This document shows, piece by piece, positions 23,878-32,286 of a stretch of 32,286 nucleotides of DNA (the stretch's first letter is position 1; each line of letters begins with the position of its first letter). The stretch comes from a virus, in the IMG/VR virus record IMGVR_UViG_3300035120_000150, positions 1 through 32,286 of that record; one strand, written 5' to 3'. Made by a program: the position numbers and the translations under genes. The notes under the pieces are model-generated. The model made no database searches, had not been told where the DNA came from, and saw only the letters and a list, made by a program, of their open reading frames with translations.

Positions 23878-24549
23878 ATGGCTGACGATGACAAACGCAA
23901 AGCTCATGTCTTTCGAATTTACAAGGACGACGATCAGACATCCGATGTCTGGGTGGACATCGAGCGCATTGATGCTCTCATATTCGAGACGGGCTCTGGG
24001 AAGGATTATCGTAAGTGGTACTACGAGTATGATTGGGATAAATTCGATCCGAAGGATCCCGATATTGCCGAGTACAAATACATCACGAATCCGGATGACG
24101 GTCCGTCTGTTGAAGTCTCGACTGCGCCACCTGCTGGAGGCAAAGATTACATCAAGGTCCCAATTCGCAAGGCCCTCACGGTGGAAAGTGGTAGTGGCCC
24201 GCAATTTCAAAGAACCATACACACGCACGAAAACGGTTCGAGCGTTGACCAGGAGACCACTCGTAAAGTGCATGTACGAAAAGTCATTCATTATGACGTT
24301 CCGAAAGAACGCCAGGATGCAGATGGTCAACCTCCATCTGACCCAAAAGATTATTTTAACGCACTAGACGTCGAATCCAAGGACGAGTCGCAATATGTCG
24401 AGGTCGAGGTCATTGATGAGCTTATCACCACCACCGGCAGCGGCTACACTTGGCGAAAATGGTTTTGGTCACTCAGTTCCGACGGCGACGCCCTGTTGGC
24501 GGACCCTATCGGGAATCAGGGGGCATTTCCAATCGGGCCTCGGAAGTAG
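23878..24549 (+). CDS. Repeat-containing phage protein, unknown function
   Basis: A 223-residue, acidic and aromatic protein. A repeat of about 25 residues is seen three times: IDALIFETGSGKDYRKWYY, IRKALTVESGSGPQFQRTI and IDELITTTGSGYTWRKWFW. The unit ends in GSG-x-aromatic-basic. It lies within the fibre block, five bases after the previous stop, and is followed closely by the propeller gene. A virion or adhesion role is likely. I do not recognise the family. Confidence 0.65.
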   Translation: MADDDKRKAHVFRIYKDDDQTSDVWVDIERIDALIFETGSGKDYRKWYYEYDWDKFDPKDPDIAEYKYITNPDDGPSVEVSTAPPAGGKDYIKVPIRKALTVESGSGPQFQRTIHTHENGSSVDQETTRKVHVRKVIHYDVPKERQDADGQPPSDPKDYFNALDVESKDESQYVEVEVIDELITTTGSGYTWRKWFWSLSSDGDALLADPIGNQGAFPIGPRK

Positions 24550-24552
24550 ACG

Positions 24553-25653
24553 ATGGCGGTGGACAAGGCCGACCCACCGTGGCGATTGGATCCGCTGCAG
24601 AACATCATCAACATCAGTTGGGGTGGCGGGACTGTGTTTGTTTATGGAACGCTGTTGGACAGTACAATATTCTATGTAAAGGTTAAAAACAGTAAAGATA
24701 CGAGCCCGCAACTAAAAGCCGTTGCAATTCCCAATCCAGGGCAGTTTGGTCTTTCGACTTACGGCAGTTCTTATCATCTTGTCGTCAAGAACGAGGGCTT
24801 TCCTAACGAAGAGAAAAAACCTGTATTCTTATTGTGCAGCAATTCGGCTTCTTTAGTTGGTTCCGTCGATGGTGCAGGCAATCCGATACAACTGCTAGCT
24901 TACCACACTATGATCCATTATTCAAATGATGGCCTGACCTGGCAAATTGTACATCAACATGATGGCGCACCAACTCTAACAAATCCAGATTCCGCGAACC
25001 CAGTTGCATTGGTTTGGAATGAAGATAACAACTCGTTTTTCTATGATCAATGTTTGGCAACTGACATCGTTTCAGAGCAGATATTGTCATCATCTGATGG
25101 TCTTGGTTGGAGTGTGATTAGCAGCAATGAAACCGGCGCTAGTTCTGATTACATATCAGAGTTTCCGCCGAGCTATTGCAATCAGAATGATTGTCTTGAT
25201 GCTTTAGGCCAACACGTGCCGGATGGTGTCATGGCCAATGATCCACCGCCACTGTCTATCAATGCTCCACCTCCGAAGTCGTCCAAGAAGCTCACGGCAA
25301 ATCCCGTTCTACCACCGATCATCAATTATTGGAATGGGACCAGCAGCGTCGCTTTTTCTAGCGACGGTGAAACCTGGGGCGGGAGCGATGTTAGGATTGT
25401 TCAAATTGATGATAAAGGGTCCCAGCAAACTGCTATTGTCTCAATTCCAGGCTTGCAAAAGGTTTTTTGCGTAGCGGGAGCCGATGGCATCCTGATGGCA
25501 GGTGGGTCTCCAGATAAGGATGGTGGTTCAGGAGCTGTCGTATTGTCGCTGGATAAAGGACAGACTTGGACCACGCTGGCGCAACACGATAGCGCGGTCA
25601 CGACCATGAGTGCGGCTCCTGCACTAGACATCAAATCATCGCAATCACAATGA
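24553..25653 (+). CDS. Asp-box (BNR-like) propeller-type protein
   Basis: A 366-residue protein with four Asp-box style motifs: SNDGLTW (124-130), SSDGLGW (180-186), SSDGETW (269-275) and SLDKGQTW (332-339). These occur at blade turns of sialidase-like beta propellers. There is no sign of the sialidase catalytic Arg/Tyr set, and the number of motifs is low for a full propeller. Host surface binding or glycan recognition is plausible. The DNA at about 24660-25300 is AT-richer than its neighbours. The start is three bases after the previous stop; the end overlaps the next by ATGA. Confidence 0.65.
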   Translation: MAVDKADPPWRLDPLQNIINISWGGGTVFVYGTLLDSTIFYVKVKNSKDTSPQLKAVAIPNPGQFGLSTYGSSYHLVVKNEGFPNEEKKPVFLLCSNSASLVGSVDGAGNPIQLLAYHTMIHYSNDGLTWQIVHQHDGAPTLTNPDSANPVALVWNEDNNSFFYDQCLATDIVSEQILSSSDGLGWSVISSNETGASSDYISEFPPSYCNQNDCLDALGQHVPDGVMANDPPPLSINAPPPKSSKKLTANPVLPPIINYWNGTSSVAFSSDGETWGGSDVRIVQIDDKGSQQTAIVSIPGLQKVFCVAGADGILMAGGSPDKDGGSGAVVLSLDKGQTWTTLAQHDSAVTTMSAAPALDIKSSQSQ

Positions 25654-26963
25654 TCGTCGGGGTCATTGCAGAGGAGTTGTTGCTTGGGTTGGCCACGATA
25701 CCCGGTATCGTCGTCGACAATGATATTGTTCCATCCCCGACGATCAAGGTTCCGGGGTTCCTGTTGTTTGAAAGCTCGTTCGATGAAGGTGACACGATCT
25801 ATCAGGCCTATGTCGGGGACGTTGACAATAGTGTGTACCCACCACTCATCGTCGACCCGGATACCATTTTTACCTTCACGCGATCTGCGTCCCTTGCCAT
25901 CGTCGCCCAGTCTTTCACCGATGTCGATACGATCTATCGGCCGATTGTTCTCAGCAAGGTCCTCGGTCCGCAGCTGTATATCGATCTCGACATCTTCGGC
26001 GGCGTCAAAAAGCTCACGCAGGGCAAGGCGACAATCAACCAGACCTTCCCGATCGATACTGTCATCGACATCGACATCATTTTCGCTCCGTTGGTCGAAC
26101 GATCCGGTGTTATCGTCATCACCCAACAAGCCGCGTTGGCCACCGAGTTTGACACCGTCTATGTCAATGAAACCACGAGCAGCGTTACCGCGCTGCTCGG
26201 ATCGTTCGTCGGAGAGACCGCAGGCTACACGCCGCCGCTCGGTTATCTGTCCCCGCAACCGGTTGGTGCCGACGACGCGATCCCCGTTGCGAACGTCTTG
26301 GGGCCGGTAGCGCCAGGCATCCTTGTCGATGTCGATGCCTTCTTCACCCCGACGAGGGTCAACTACGTAACATCCAATGCGGTCTTCGATAGCGATGTCT
26401 TCTTCGCGCCGTTCGCAGCAAGGCAGTTGCTGCCGGGCGTCGTTGTCGCTGCAGATGTAATCAATGGTCCGTTCTTCACTCAGCCCGGTTCGTTCGGTCT
26501 CGTCATCGATGCCGGCGAGTTTATTCCGGTACCAATTGTCACCCCGCAGCGCGCGACCGTTGGTCCACAACTGCTTAATGATAGTGCTATCGATGCCTTC
26601 TACGCGCCCATAGCCAGTCCGGCAATCATCGCGCCATCTGTCATGGACATCGATACCGTCCTTGCACCGACCGTGAGCTTCGGTGCACTCACACCGGTTG
26701 TTTCCGTCATTGACCCTGACGCCTTCTATTCACCGGTTGTTGGCAAGCCGCCGATCACACCTGCGCTGTTGGTTGAGACCGACATCTTCTACGCCCCGGC
26801 GATGGGTTACGATCAAACGTCGTCGGTGGGCATCGTCATTGACACCGACACATTCTATGCACCGTCAATTGCAGGCATAGCGAGCTTCGATGGCACCTTG
26901 GCACTCGACGGTCCGATTATGCCGTCAACTCCGCCAGTCACCGTGATCTATATCGAGGGTTAG
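25650..26963 (+). CDS. Asp-rich repeat protein 2 (beta-repeat fibre)
   Basis: A 437-residue protein composed of about 15 repeats of 20-27 residues. Late repeats are clearest: LVETDIFYAPAMGY, IVIDTDTFYAPSIAG, MDIDTVLAPTVSF, and VDVDAFFTPTRVN. The pattern is (V/I)-x-D-x-D-x-(F/V)-(Y/F)-x-P. The same type of repeat occurs in the protein at 13772-14989. Acidic pairs suggest metal binding, which is inference. ATG overlaps the previous stop as ATGA, and the large fibre follows after six bases. It probably forms an extended stalk in the tail fibre complex. Confidence 0.7.
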   Translation: MIVGVIAEELLLGLATIPGIVVDNDIVPSPTIKVPGFLLFESSFDEGDTIYQAYVGDVDNSVYPPLIVDPDTIFTFTRSASLAIVAQSFTDVDTIYRPIVLSKVLGPQLYIDLDIFGGVKKLTQGKATINQTFPIDTVIDIDIIFAPLVERSGVIVITQQAALATEFDTVYVNETTSSVTALLGSFVGETAGYTPPLGYLSPQPVGADDAIPVANVLGPVAPGILVDVDAFFTPTRVNYVTSNAVFDSDVFFAPFAARQLLPGVVVAADVINGPFFTQPGSFGLVIDAGEFIPVPIVTPQRATVGPQLLNDSAIDAFYAPIASPAIIAPSVMDIDTVLAPTVSFGALTPVVSVIDPDAFYSPVVGKPPITPALLVETDIFYAPAMGYDQTSSVGIVIDTDTFYAPSIAGIASFDGTLALDGPIMPSTPPVTVIYIEG

Positions 26964-26969
26964 ACCGTC

Positions 26970-29366
26970 ATGGCCTTCTACGATACCACCTGGTACGCAA
27001 ACAGTGTCGGCTACGCTGCGATAACAGCCTGGGCGACGGGCGCCTCGATCGCGGCTGGCGCGCTGCGTCGGCAGCTCGCGGCTCCTGCCGTCAACAACGA
27101 GCGTGTGTTTGTTGCCATCGTCGGCGGCACGACGCACGCCACGACCGAACCGACCTGGACTCTCACGCGCGGGGCTAAGACCACCGACAACACGGTGACG
27201 TGGCAGGAATGCACTGGCTGTTCTGCCGTCAATGGTGATTTGACGAACACGCCGAGCTGGATCGGTGTCACCGGGGGTATTGCGACGGCGATCACGCTGG
27301 GCGCGATCATCAAGCGCAACAATGCTGCCAGTTACTGGATATGCAGCACGGCCGGGAACACTGGGACCACCGAACCGGCCTGGGCGAACAACACTGCGGG
27401 CACGACGCAAACCGACAGCACGGTGACGTGGACCTGCCTTGGTGTTGTCGGCAATTTCACCGGCGGGCAGGCGCCGCACGCCCGCATCCTCAACGCCACC
27501 ACCACAAACTGGTTCTCGGCTGGCAACACGGTCTACATCGGCGACAATCATGCCGAGAGCCAGACGGCAGCTATTTCTTTTGGCCCCTCAAGCGCCAATC
27601 CGCTTGTCGGTCGGTTTATCTGCCATAATCATTCTGGAGCGTACCCACCGGCATCCGGTGACATCACTACCGGGGCGTCCATTTCGACAACAGCCAACAA
27701 CAATATAACTTATACTGGCGGTTCGGCGTATTTTTACGGGATTACGTTCAAGGTGGCTGTCGGCGTCAGCACCAGCAGTGCGTTCATTTTACTTCAGGCT
27801 AATTCGGGTACGTATAATTGTTTTGATAATTGTTCATTTTGGTTGTCTGACACGCAGGCGGGTAATACTTCGTATATTGGAGTAGGAGCCAACGGTCTAT
27901 CTGCTGTAACAATTTTCAACAACTGCACGGTTAAGTTTGCCGTTGCTACAAATTTCGTGGCACCAGTTTTTGGAACATTCATATGGCAGAACACTGGACC
28001 GGTACTTGCGTCGGGGTCGGTCGTTCCGACATCGTTGATTTATTTCGGGCAGGCTGTCGCTTCTCACACCAGCACTACTGTGCTTGAAGCTATCGATCTT
28101 TCGCAATTGACCGGCAACATCTACGTCACCCTCAACCAGCCAGTAGGTAGTTTACTGATCAAAGACTGTAAGCTGAACGCGGCGGCTGCATTTCCTCAAC
28201 CAATTGTGCCAGGGTTAACAGTACAATTTGTCCGCTGCGACAGTGCTGCTACCGGCTACAAGTCCGCGCGCTATCAATACGAGGGCGTGGAAACGACCGA
28301 TACGACGGTCACCCGTGTCGGCGGTGCTTCCGATCCGACCGGACAGGCGCAGTCGCGCAAGATCGTCACTACCGCCAACTCCCAATGGCTGCGGCCGTTC
28401 AAGGCGGAACCCTATGCGATCTGGAATCCGACGACTGCGGCCAACGTCACGGTGACGGTATACGGCACCATCAATGCCGGCGCATTGCCCAACAACGACG
28501 ACATCTGGCTGGAGGTGGAATACCTCGGCTCGTCGGCAAGTCCGCTCGGCACCATCGTCACCACAACCAAGTCCAGCGTGCTGGCGGCCAATGCGGCGGT
28601 GGCGTCTGACTCGTCAACATGGAATTACACTGTCCCGAATACGACATTGAACCCTGCCGACAAGGAAGCTCACATCTCGCTGTCGGGCGGCAACCTGACA
28701 GCGACAGGGACGGCTGGATGGACCGGCAGCGTTCGTGCGGTCGATGGGCAATCGTCCGGTAAGTACTATTGGGAATGCACGTTCAATGCTTCCGCCGTTA
28801 ATAGCGGCGTCGGGGTGAGCATTAGTACGCTTCCTATTGCAACAGTTTTCAGTGGCGCTGGTACTGGGCAGGCTGGGGTCACGCAGCAAGGCGGTGTTTA
28901 TGTTGATGGAGGGCTTACCTTCACTGTAGGGGGAGTGGCGGGATCAAGTATCACGTTTGGAACCATTACCAGCGGCACCGTGATCTGTGTCGCAATAGAC
29001 GTACCCAACAAGTTGTTGTGGTGGCGTCTAGGGGCGGCTGGCAATTGGAACAACAACGCAAGTCGTAATCCGGCGACGGGCGCTGGCGGGGTCAGCATTC
29101 CGAATATATCGACGGCGGCCTACCCATCCATCTCCTTCGGTGGCGCGGACACGATCATCGCCAATTTCGGCAGCTCTGCCTTCACGGGAGCGGTGCCGTC
29201 CGGGTTCACCTCCGGTTTCCCGGCGGCCTTCACGCTAACGCCATTCAAGCTGACCACCACGCTGTCCGCGCCACAGCCCGGCATGGCCGGTTATCTGCAC
29301 GCGCGTGTTCGGGCTGCGAAGCCTTCCGCGACCTACTACATCGATCCAAAGGTCGTTTTGAGTTGA
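26970..29366 (+). CDS. Large tail fibre / surface protein with SPRY-like domain
   Basis: A 798-residue protein. The N-terminal 160 residues contain a duplicated module ending EPTWTLTRGAKTTDNTVTWQ and EPAWANNTAGTTQTDSTVTW. The middle (about 165-440) is beta-helix-like, rich in Gly, Asn, Ser and Thr. Residues about 557-745 look like a SPRY domain, with SGKYYWECTFN and VCVAIDVPNKLLWWRLG. The end (KLTTTLSAPQPGMAGYLHA, DPKVVL) is the usual end of such phage proteins. SPRY domains bind other proteins or glycans. The DNA at about 27700-28000 is AT-richer. GAGGG precedes ATG. Confidence 0.75.
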   Translation: MAFYDTTWYANSVGYAAITAWATGASIAAGALRRQLAAPAVNNERVFVAIVGGTTHATTEPTWTLTRGAKTTDNTVTWQECTGCSAVNGDLTNTPSWIGVTGGIATAITLGAIIKRNNAASYWICSTAGNTGTTEPAWANNTAGTTQTDSTVTWTCLGVVGNFTGGQAPHARILNATTTNWFSAGNTVYIGDNHAESQTAAISFGPSSANPLVGRFICHNHSGAYPPASGDITTGASISTTANNNITYTGGSAYFYGITFKVAVGVSTSSAFILLQANSGTYNCFDNCSFWLSDTQAGNTSYIGVGANGLSAVTIFNNCTVKFAVATNFVAPVFGTFIWQNTGPVLASGSVVPTSLIYFGQAVASHTSTTVLEAIDLSQLTGNIYVTLNQPVGSLLIKDCKLNAAAAFPQPIVPGLTVQFVRCDSAATGYKSARYQYEGVETTDTTVTRVGGASDPTGQAQSRKIVTTANSQWLRPFKAEPYAIWNPTTAANVTVTVYGTINAGALPNNDDIWLEVEYLGSSASPLGTIVTTTKSSVLAANAAVASDSSTWNYTVPNTTLNPADKEAHISLSGGNLTATGTAGWTGSVRAVDGQSSGKYYWECTFNASAVNSGVGVSISTLPIATVFSGAGTGQAGVTQQGGVYVDGGLTFTVGGVAGSSITFGTITSGTVICVAIDVPNKLLWWRLGAAGNWNNNASRNPATGAGGVSIPNISTAAYPSISFGGADTIIANFGSSAFTGAVPSGFTSGFPAAFTLTPFKLTTTLSAPQPGMAGYLHARVRAAKPSATYYIDPKVVLS

Positions 29367-29545
29367 TGACAGCCTTCTCGATCTATCTGGTGGTCGGTGC
29401 CTTGATCGGATTGATGGCCGTGTGTGCCAACACCAAGCCGCTGCCGGCGTTCGTTTATGCCATGACCTTGATGGCATTGATCGTGCTCTGGCCCGTGTGC
29501 CTTGTCGCTGGTTACTCGCAACGACGCGGACAACGACGCCGATGA
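29366..29545 (+). CDS. Small two-helix membrane protein (holin-like)
   Basis: ATG 29366 overlaps the fibre stop (TGATG); a TTG three bases earlier is in frame. The 59-residue protein has two membrane helices (about 3-22 and 29-50) and a basic tail RRGQRRR. The two-helix form with a positively charged end is that of class II holins. No endolysin gene is seen next to it, so this is only a suggestion. The next gene starts inside its stop. Confidence 0.55.
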   Translation: MTAFSIYLVVGALIGLMAVCANTKPLPAFVYAMTLMALIVLWPVCLVAGYSQRRGQRRR

Positions 29546-30105
29546 TCAACATCACCAGCGGTCGACAGTGCGGCACCTGCTCGCTTTGCTGCAAGCTCTT
29601 GCGCGTGCTCGAGCTCGACAAGCCGGCGAATGAATGGTGCGGGCATTGCAAGCCTGGCCACGGCGGGTGCGCCATTTACGACAGCCGCCCGCATATCTGC
29701 CGCGGCTACTATTGCGGCTGGATGTTGTCGGATCGGGTCGGCGACGAATGGTACCCGCTGACCTGCCACATGATCCTGTCCATCGGCCGGATCGACGGCT
29801 TGCAAATGGTGACGGTGACGGTCGACGGGCGCTACCCGCTCACATGGCGCGAGCCGAAATATCACCAGCAGTTGGTGCGCATGGCGCACGGCGGCCTCAA
29901 GGTCAACGATCCCGAGAAGGTCTACGTCGTGCAGGTCCGGGTCGACAATCGGGTGTGGCTGGTCCTGCCCGACCGCGACATCGAGATCACCAGGTGCTCG
30001 TACATCCTGAAGCTGGCGCGACCTGGCGAATGGGAGGTCGAGCAATTCCCCGACAGCGCCGCGGCAGCCGATCGGGTTAAGGTGCTGACCGGAGCTAGTG
30101 CCTGA
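29542..30105 (+). CDS. YkgJ-type cysteine-cluster protein
   Basis: A 187-residue protein with nine cysteines in its first 60 residues: C10, C13, C16, C17, C33, C36, C43, C53 and C58, in the order CGTCSLCC, CGHC, then GCAIYDSRPHICRGYYC. This matches the YkgJ / CxxCxxCC family (putative zinc or iron-sulfur cluster). The remaining 130 residues are unrelated beta-rich sequence. Function of the family is not known. It is the last + strand gene and converges with the OB-fold gene three bases away. It was probably acquired as extra cargo or serves virion maturation; neither is proven. Confidence 0.75.
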   Translation: MINITSGRQCGTCSLCCKLLRVLELDKPANEWCGHCKPGHGGCAIYDSRPHICRGYYCGWMLSDRVGDEWYPLTCHMILSIGRIDGLQMVTVTVDGRYPLTWREPKYHQQLVRMAHGGLKVNDPEKVYVVQVRVDNRVWLVLPDRDIEITRCSYILKLARPGEWEVEQFPDSAAAADRVKVLTGASA

Positions 30106-30108
30106 GCG

Positions 30109-30579
30109 TTACATCAAAATGCAATTGTCGCCGTATGGTGCGCCACCCCATCGCTGCATTTTCTCACAGCGGATGATTACCGGTTGGCCCTTTTGCAGAT
30201 TGCCCAACGTCGCTTCTTGTTTCTTGTCCATCTTCATGCTCGCAGATAGAAATTGATTTCGCGTCACCAAGCCGACGCGCAAATATCCAAATGCATCCTT
30301 GGTGATCGTATTCACGGTGCCGCTGACCTCGATAATGTTGCCCTTGAGTTTCAGGTCCGTCGCGATCTCGTTGCTGTCATATTCGTCGGCCAGGACTCCG
30401 ACATCGATACGGAACACCGTTCTGACTTCCTTCGGTGGCATGCTTTGCGCCGGTGCTGGCCTGCTGGCTTGCGCGGCAACCGGCGTATTGCTCTGCGATC
30501 GCTGTGAGCCAAGAACGACGATGCCACCAACGACAAGGGCGACGCCCCAGGCGGTAACGATTTTAGAAAACGTTGACAT
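30109..30579 (-). CDS. Membrane-anchored OB-fold (tRNA_anti-like) protein
   Basis: The start at 30579 is preceded on the - strand by AAGGAG, twelve bases away from ATG. The 156-residue protein has an N-terminal membrane helix (about 7-24), a Ser/Pro/Ala-rich linker, and an OB-fold like domain (about 60-156) with GNIIEVSGTVNTITKDAFGY, LGNLQKGQPVIIRCE and a Cys near the end. Such proteins occur in bacteria and phages and may block receptor or superinfection; that role is a guess. It is downstream of recT and convergent with the + strand. Confidence 0.6.
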   Translation of the reverse strand: MSTFSKIVTAWGVALVVGGIVVLGSQRSQSNTPVAAQASRPAPAQSMPPKEVRTVFRIDVGVLADEYDSNEIATDLKLKGNIIEVSGTVNTITKDAFGYLRVGLVTRNQFLSASMKMDKKQEATLGNLQKGQPVIIRCEKMQRWGGAPYGDNCILM

Positions 30580-30670
30580 GTTAGAGTGCTCCTTGTGTTT
30601 TACGGTATTAGAAGGGTTTCTTCGTGTTTGGCTTGTTCGCTGGAGCCAAAGATTTGCTTTTTGGCACCGG

Positions 30671-31570
30671 TCACTCGGGGCCGGCGAGCCGCTTCCGCGT
30701 CGCCGCGACGTTCGCCTCGATCCGGGCATGGATTTTCACCGCGTTGGTCTTGATGCCGGCCAGCGTGGCATCGTTGAGCTTTTGCCACTGGTCAATCTCG
30801 CCGGCCGTCCTGGCCGTGCCGATGGCTGCGATGTAGGTGCTGCCCCAGGCCACGTATCGCCGCCATTGGGTGTCGGCCTTCGGCAACGCGATGGTGTGGG
30901 GTGCCTCGATCTCGCCGGTCTCAAGATCGTGGGGCGGCACGCCGGAAGCGGGCACTGGCGCGGGCGGCTTACCCTCGGCTTCGACCGGGGGATTGACGGG
31001 CGGGAGCTGCTCGATCCGCGCGTTGCCCTTGCTGGTGGCCTCGTCGAACTCCTCGGGCGAGAACACGCCCAGCATCATTTCCGGCATGTGCCGACGTGCC
31101 CACACCCGGGTGCCATGGTACATGAGCTGCTGGTCCGGTTGCTTGCTCCATTGCGTGTTTGCGGTCCTGGCGTCCTTGAGCGTGACCGTCGCGGTGCGGG
31201 ACGAGCCCTCGCCGCGCAAGCGGCCATGCACAGTAATGGTGCGCTCAGCGTCTTTGCCCGCATAAGCAAACGACAGCCGCTCTTCGAGATTGCCGCGCAC
31301 GTTGATGACCGCGGCAACGAGCTTGCCCGAGTACATCAGCTTTCCCTGGATGACGCTGCACTCCTGCGCCACCGCGAACGGGTCCATCTGCCAGCGCACT
31401 GCCTGCTGGATCACCATCAGGCAATCGGGCGCCGATTTTTGCAGCGCGGCCGGAACCAGTTTGGCACCGGCCATGACGTCGGCAAGCTGCATGGCTTCTT
31501 TCAGCGTGGCCGGGATGAGGCCCTGCATCGGCCGCGAGACCGCCGCCGGATCGAATTGGATGACGTTCAT
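30671..31570 (-). CDS. recT: RecT-family single-strand annealing protein
   Basis: A 299-residue protein with RecT features: QAVRWQMDPFAVAQECSVIQ, KLMYSGKLVAAVINVRG, and LMYHGTRVWARRHMPEMMLG followed by VFSPEEF. RecT binds single-stranded DNA and pairs complementary strands in phage recombination. The C-terminal 110 residues are less conserved, Pro-rich in the middle and helical at the end. The start ATG 31570 overlaps the exonuclease stop (ATGA), so the two are coupled. Confidence 0.88.
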   Translation of the reverse strand: MNVIQFDPAAVSRPMQGLIPATLKEAMQLADVMAGAKLVPAALQKSAPDCLMVIQQAVRWQMDPFAVAQECSVIQGKLMYSGKLVAAVINVRGNLEERLSFAYAGKDAERTITVHGRLRGEGSSRTATVTLKDARTANTQWSKQPDQQLMYHGTRVWARRHMPEMMLGVFSPEEFDEATSKGNARIEQLPPVNPPVEAEGKPPAPVPASGVPPHDLETGEIEAPHTIALPKADTQWRRYVAWGSTYIAAIGTARTAGEIDQWQKLNDATLAGIKTNAVKIHARIEANVAATRKRLAGPE

Positions 31571-32286
31571 ATACGCGACTCCTTGAGTGACAGACGACCG
31601 GCGCGGTCGCGCCTGATTTCGATGCCGTGGCCGTGGCAGCGCACGGCGTCGAGCGGGACGAGGCCCTTAAGGTCTTTCTCGGCGGCCAGTGCCATGCGGG
31701 CTGCGATGCGGTTCTCGAGCCATACGACTGCCTCCGAGGCCCAGAGATTGTCGCCGGTCATGTCGTAGGTCTTCATGGGCTTGACCCGCGGCGGGAGCGG
31801 CGGAACCGGTACTCGCTCCACCGGTTCGGTCAGCGTCTCGACGCAATGCCAAAAGTTGTCGACCCGCTCCCACAGCGCGTGCTCGTAATCGGCATTCCAC
31901 TCAACGGGACGCTCGACCGGCTCCTGCCCGCCGTGCACGATCAACAGCGCGGCCCGTTCCGCTCCCAGGCAGGCACGCTGGCCGATCAGTTGCGGGGTGT
32001 AATAGGACTCGACCTCGTCGAGCTTGCGCCACGGCCCCGGCGCCTTGCAATCGATCACGGTGGCGTCGTCGGCGCGGAACGCATCGAGCGTGCAGCAAAA
32101 GTACGGCCGCTCGGGATGGTGCACCACGTCGCCGCGGTGCGAGAGCGCGCGGCCGGTTTTGCGTTCGTGCCAATCGAGTGCGAACGGCTCGATCCAGGAT
32201 CCGAATTGCACCGCCCATTTGTCGTCGAGGTCTTCCGGCTCCCAGGCCGGATCGCCGACGAGGCGCTGCCATTCGCGCAGGATTTC
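31567..32286 (-). CDS. YqaJ-type phage exonuclease, 5' part outside the window
   Basis: The frame is open to the right edge, so the gene begins beyond it; a GTG at 32211 is not needed as a start because coding continues upstream (WQRLVGDPAWEPEDLDDKWA). The visible 239 residues contain FGSWIEPFALDWHERKTGRA, the D of TLDAF and the VIDCKAPG signature of YqaJ/lambda exonuclease-like nucleases (usual form E-x-K; here D-C-K). It degrades one strand of double-stranded DNA to provide substrate for RecT. Its stop overlaps the RecT start. Confidence 0.82.
   Translation of the reverse strand, partial: EILREWQRLVGDPAWEPEDLDDKWAVQFGSWIEPFALDWHERKTGRALSHRGDVVHHPERPYFCCTLDAFRADDATVIDCKAPGPWRKLDEVESYYTPQLIGQRACLGAERAALLIVHGGQEPVERPVEWNADYEHALWERVDNFWHCVETLTEPVERVPVPPLPPRVKPMKTYDMTGDNLWASEAVVWLENRIAARMALAAEKDLKGLVPLDAVRCHGHGIEIRRDRAGRLSLKESRI

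Noticed and set aside
30645-30665. Small hairpin GCCAAA/TTTGGC after recT on the - strand
   Set aside because: Only six paired bases and no T-run; not enough for a terminator call.
30299-31768. 489-codon + strand ORF opposite recT
   Set aside because: It is the antisense shadow of recT and the exonuclease, whose motifs and coupled starts are clear on the - strand.

Overview
The window is almost entirely the morphogenesis half of a tailed phage or prophage with siphovirus-like architecture. A host in the Alphaproteobacteria, perhaps a Bradyrhizobium-like rhizobial relative, is inferred from the GC-rich sequence, a PEP-CTERM protein of the style common there, and a parS-like palindrome of the type used by such bacteria. 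No integrase, repressor, tRNA, CRISPR array, insertion sequence or attachment site is visible, so I cannot say whether it is integrated.

Layout, left to right on the + strand: a structured, palindrome-rich leader (1-130) and a NusG paralogue (201-728); an intergenic stretch carrying a parS-like palindrome (878-893); a ParB-domain/DNA methyltransferase fusion with four consecutive perfect hairpins inside its coding sequence (1674-1822); probable small terminase, large terminase and portal (2.4-5.7 kb); a PEP-CTERM cell-surface protein and a tiny basic ORF, which look like cargo; head genes (6.7-13.8 kb: unknown protein, SPP1 gp7-like head morphogenesis protein, gp10-like protein, two tiny membrane proteins, DUF2213 protease with nested scaffold, cement protein, DUF2184-type capsid, an S74-chaperone-tailed surface protein); a Asp-rich repeat protein; head-tail connectors and tail terminator (15.0-16.5 kb); tail tube, tail chaperone with a probable -1 frameshift, tape measure, distal tail protein and hub (16.5-22.8 kb); and a long set of fibre or receptor-binding style proteins (22.8-29.4 kb), including an Asp-box propeller, a second Asp-rich repeat protein and a SPRY-containing fibre. 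The + strand ends with a two-helix membrane protein and a YkgJ-type cysteine-cluster protein.

From 30109 to the right edge the genes are on the - strand: a membrane-anchored OB-fold protein, a RecT annealase and a YqaJ-type exonuclease that runs off the window. This is the usual exonuclease plus annealase recombination pair, convergent with the late operon.

Most + strand genes overlap by 1-4 bases (ATGA, TGATG, GTGA), so the late region is probably one long operon. A NusG paralogue with a strongly structured RNA leader at its head suggests processive antitermination of that operon. The observations I rate highest are the parS-like site next to a ParB-domain gene, the four-hairpin cassette inside the methyltransferase, the structured leader, the PEP-CTERM cargo gene, and the clear frameshift extension of the tail chaperone.
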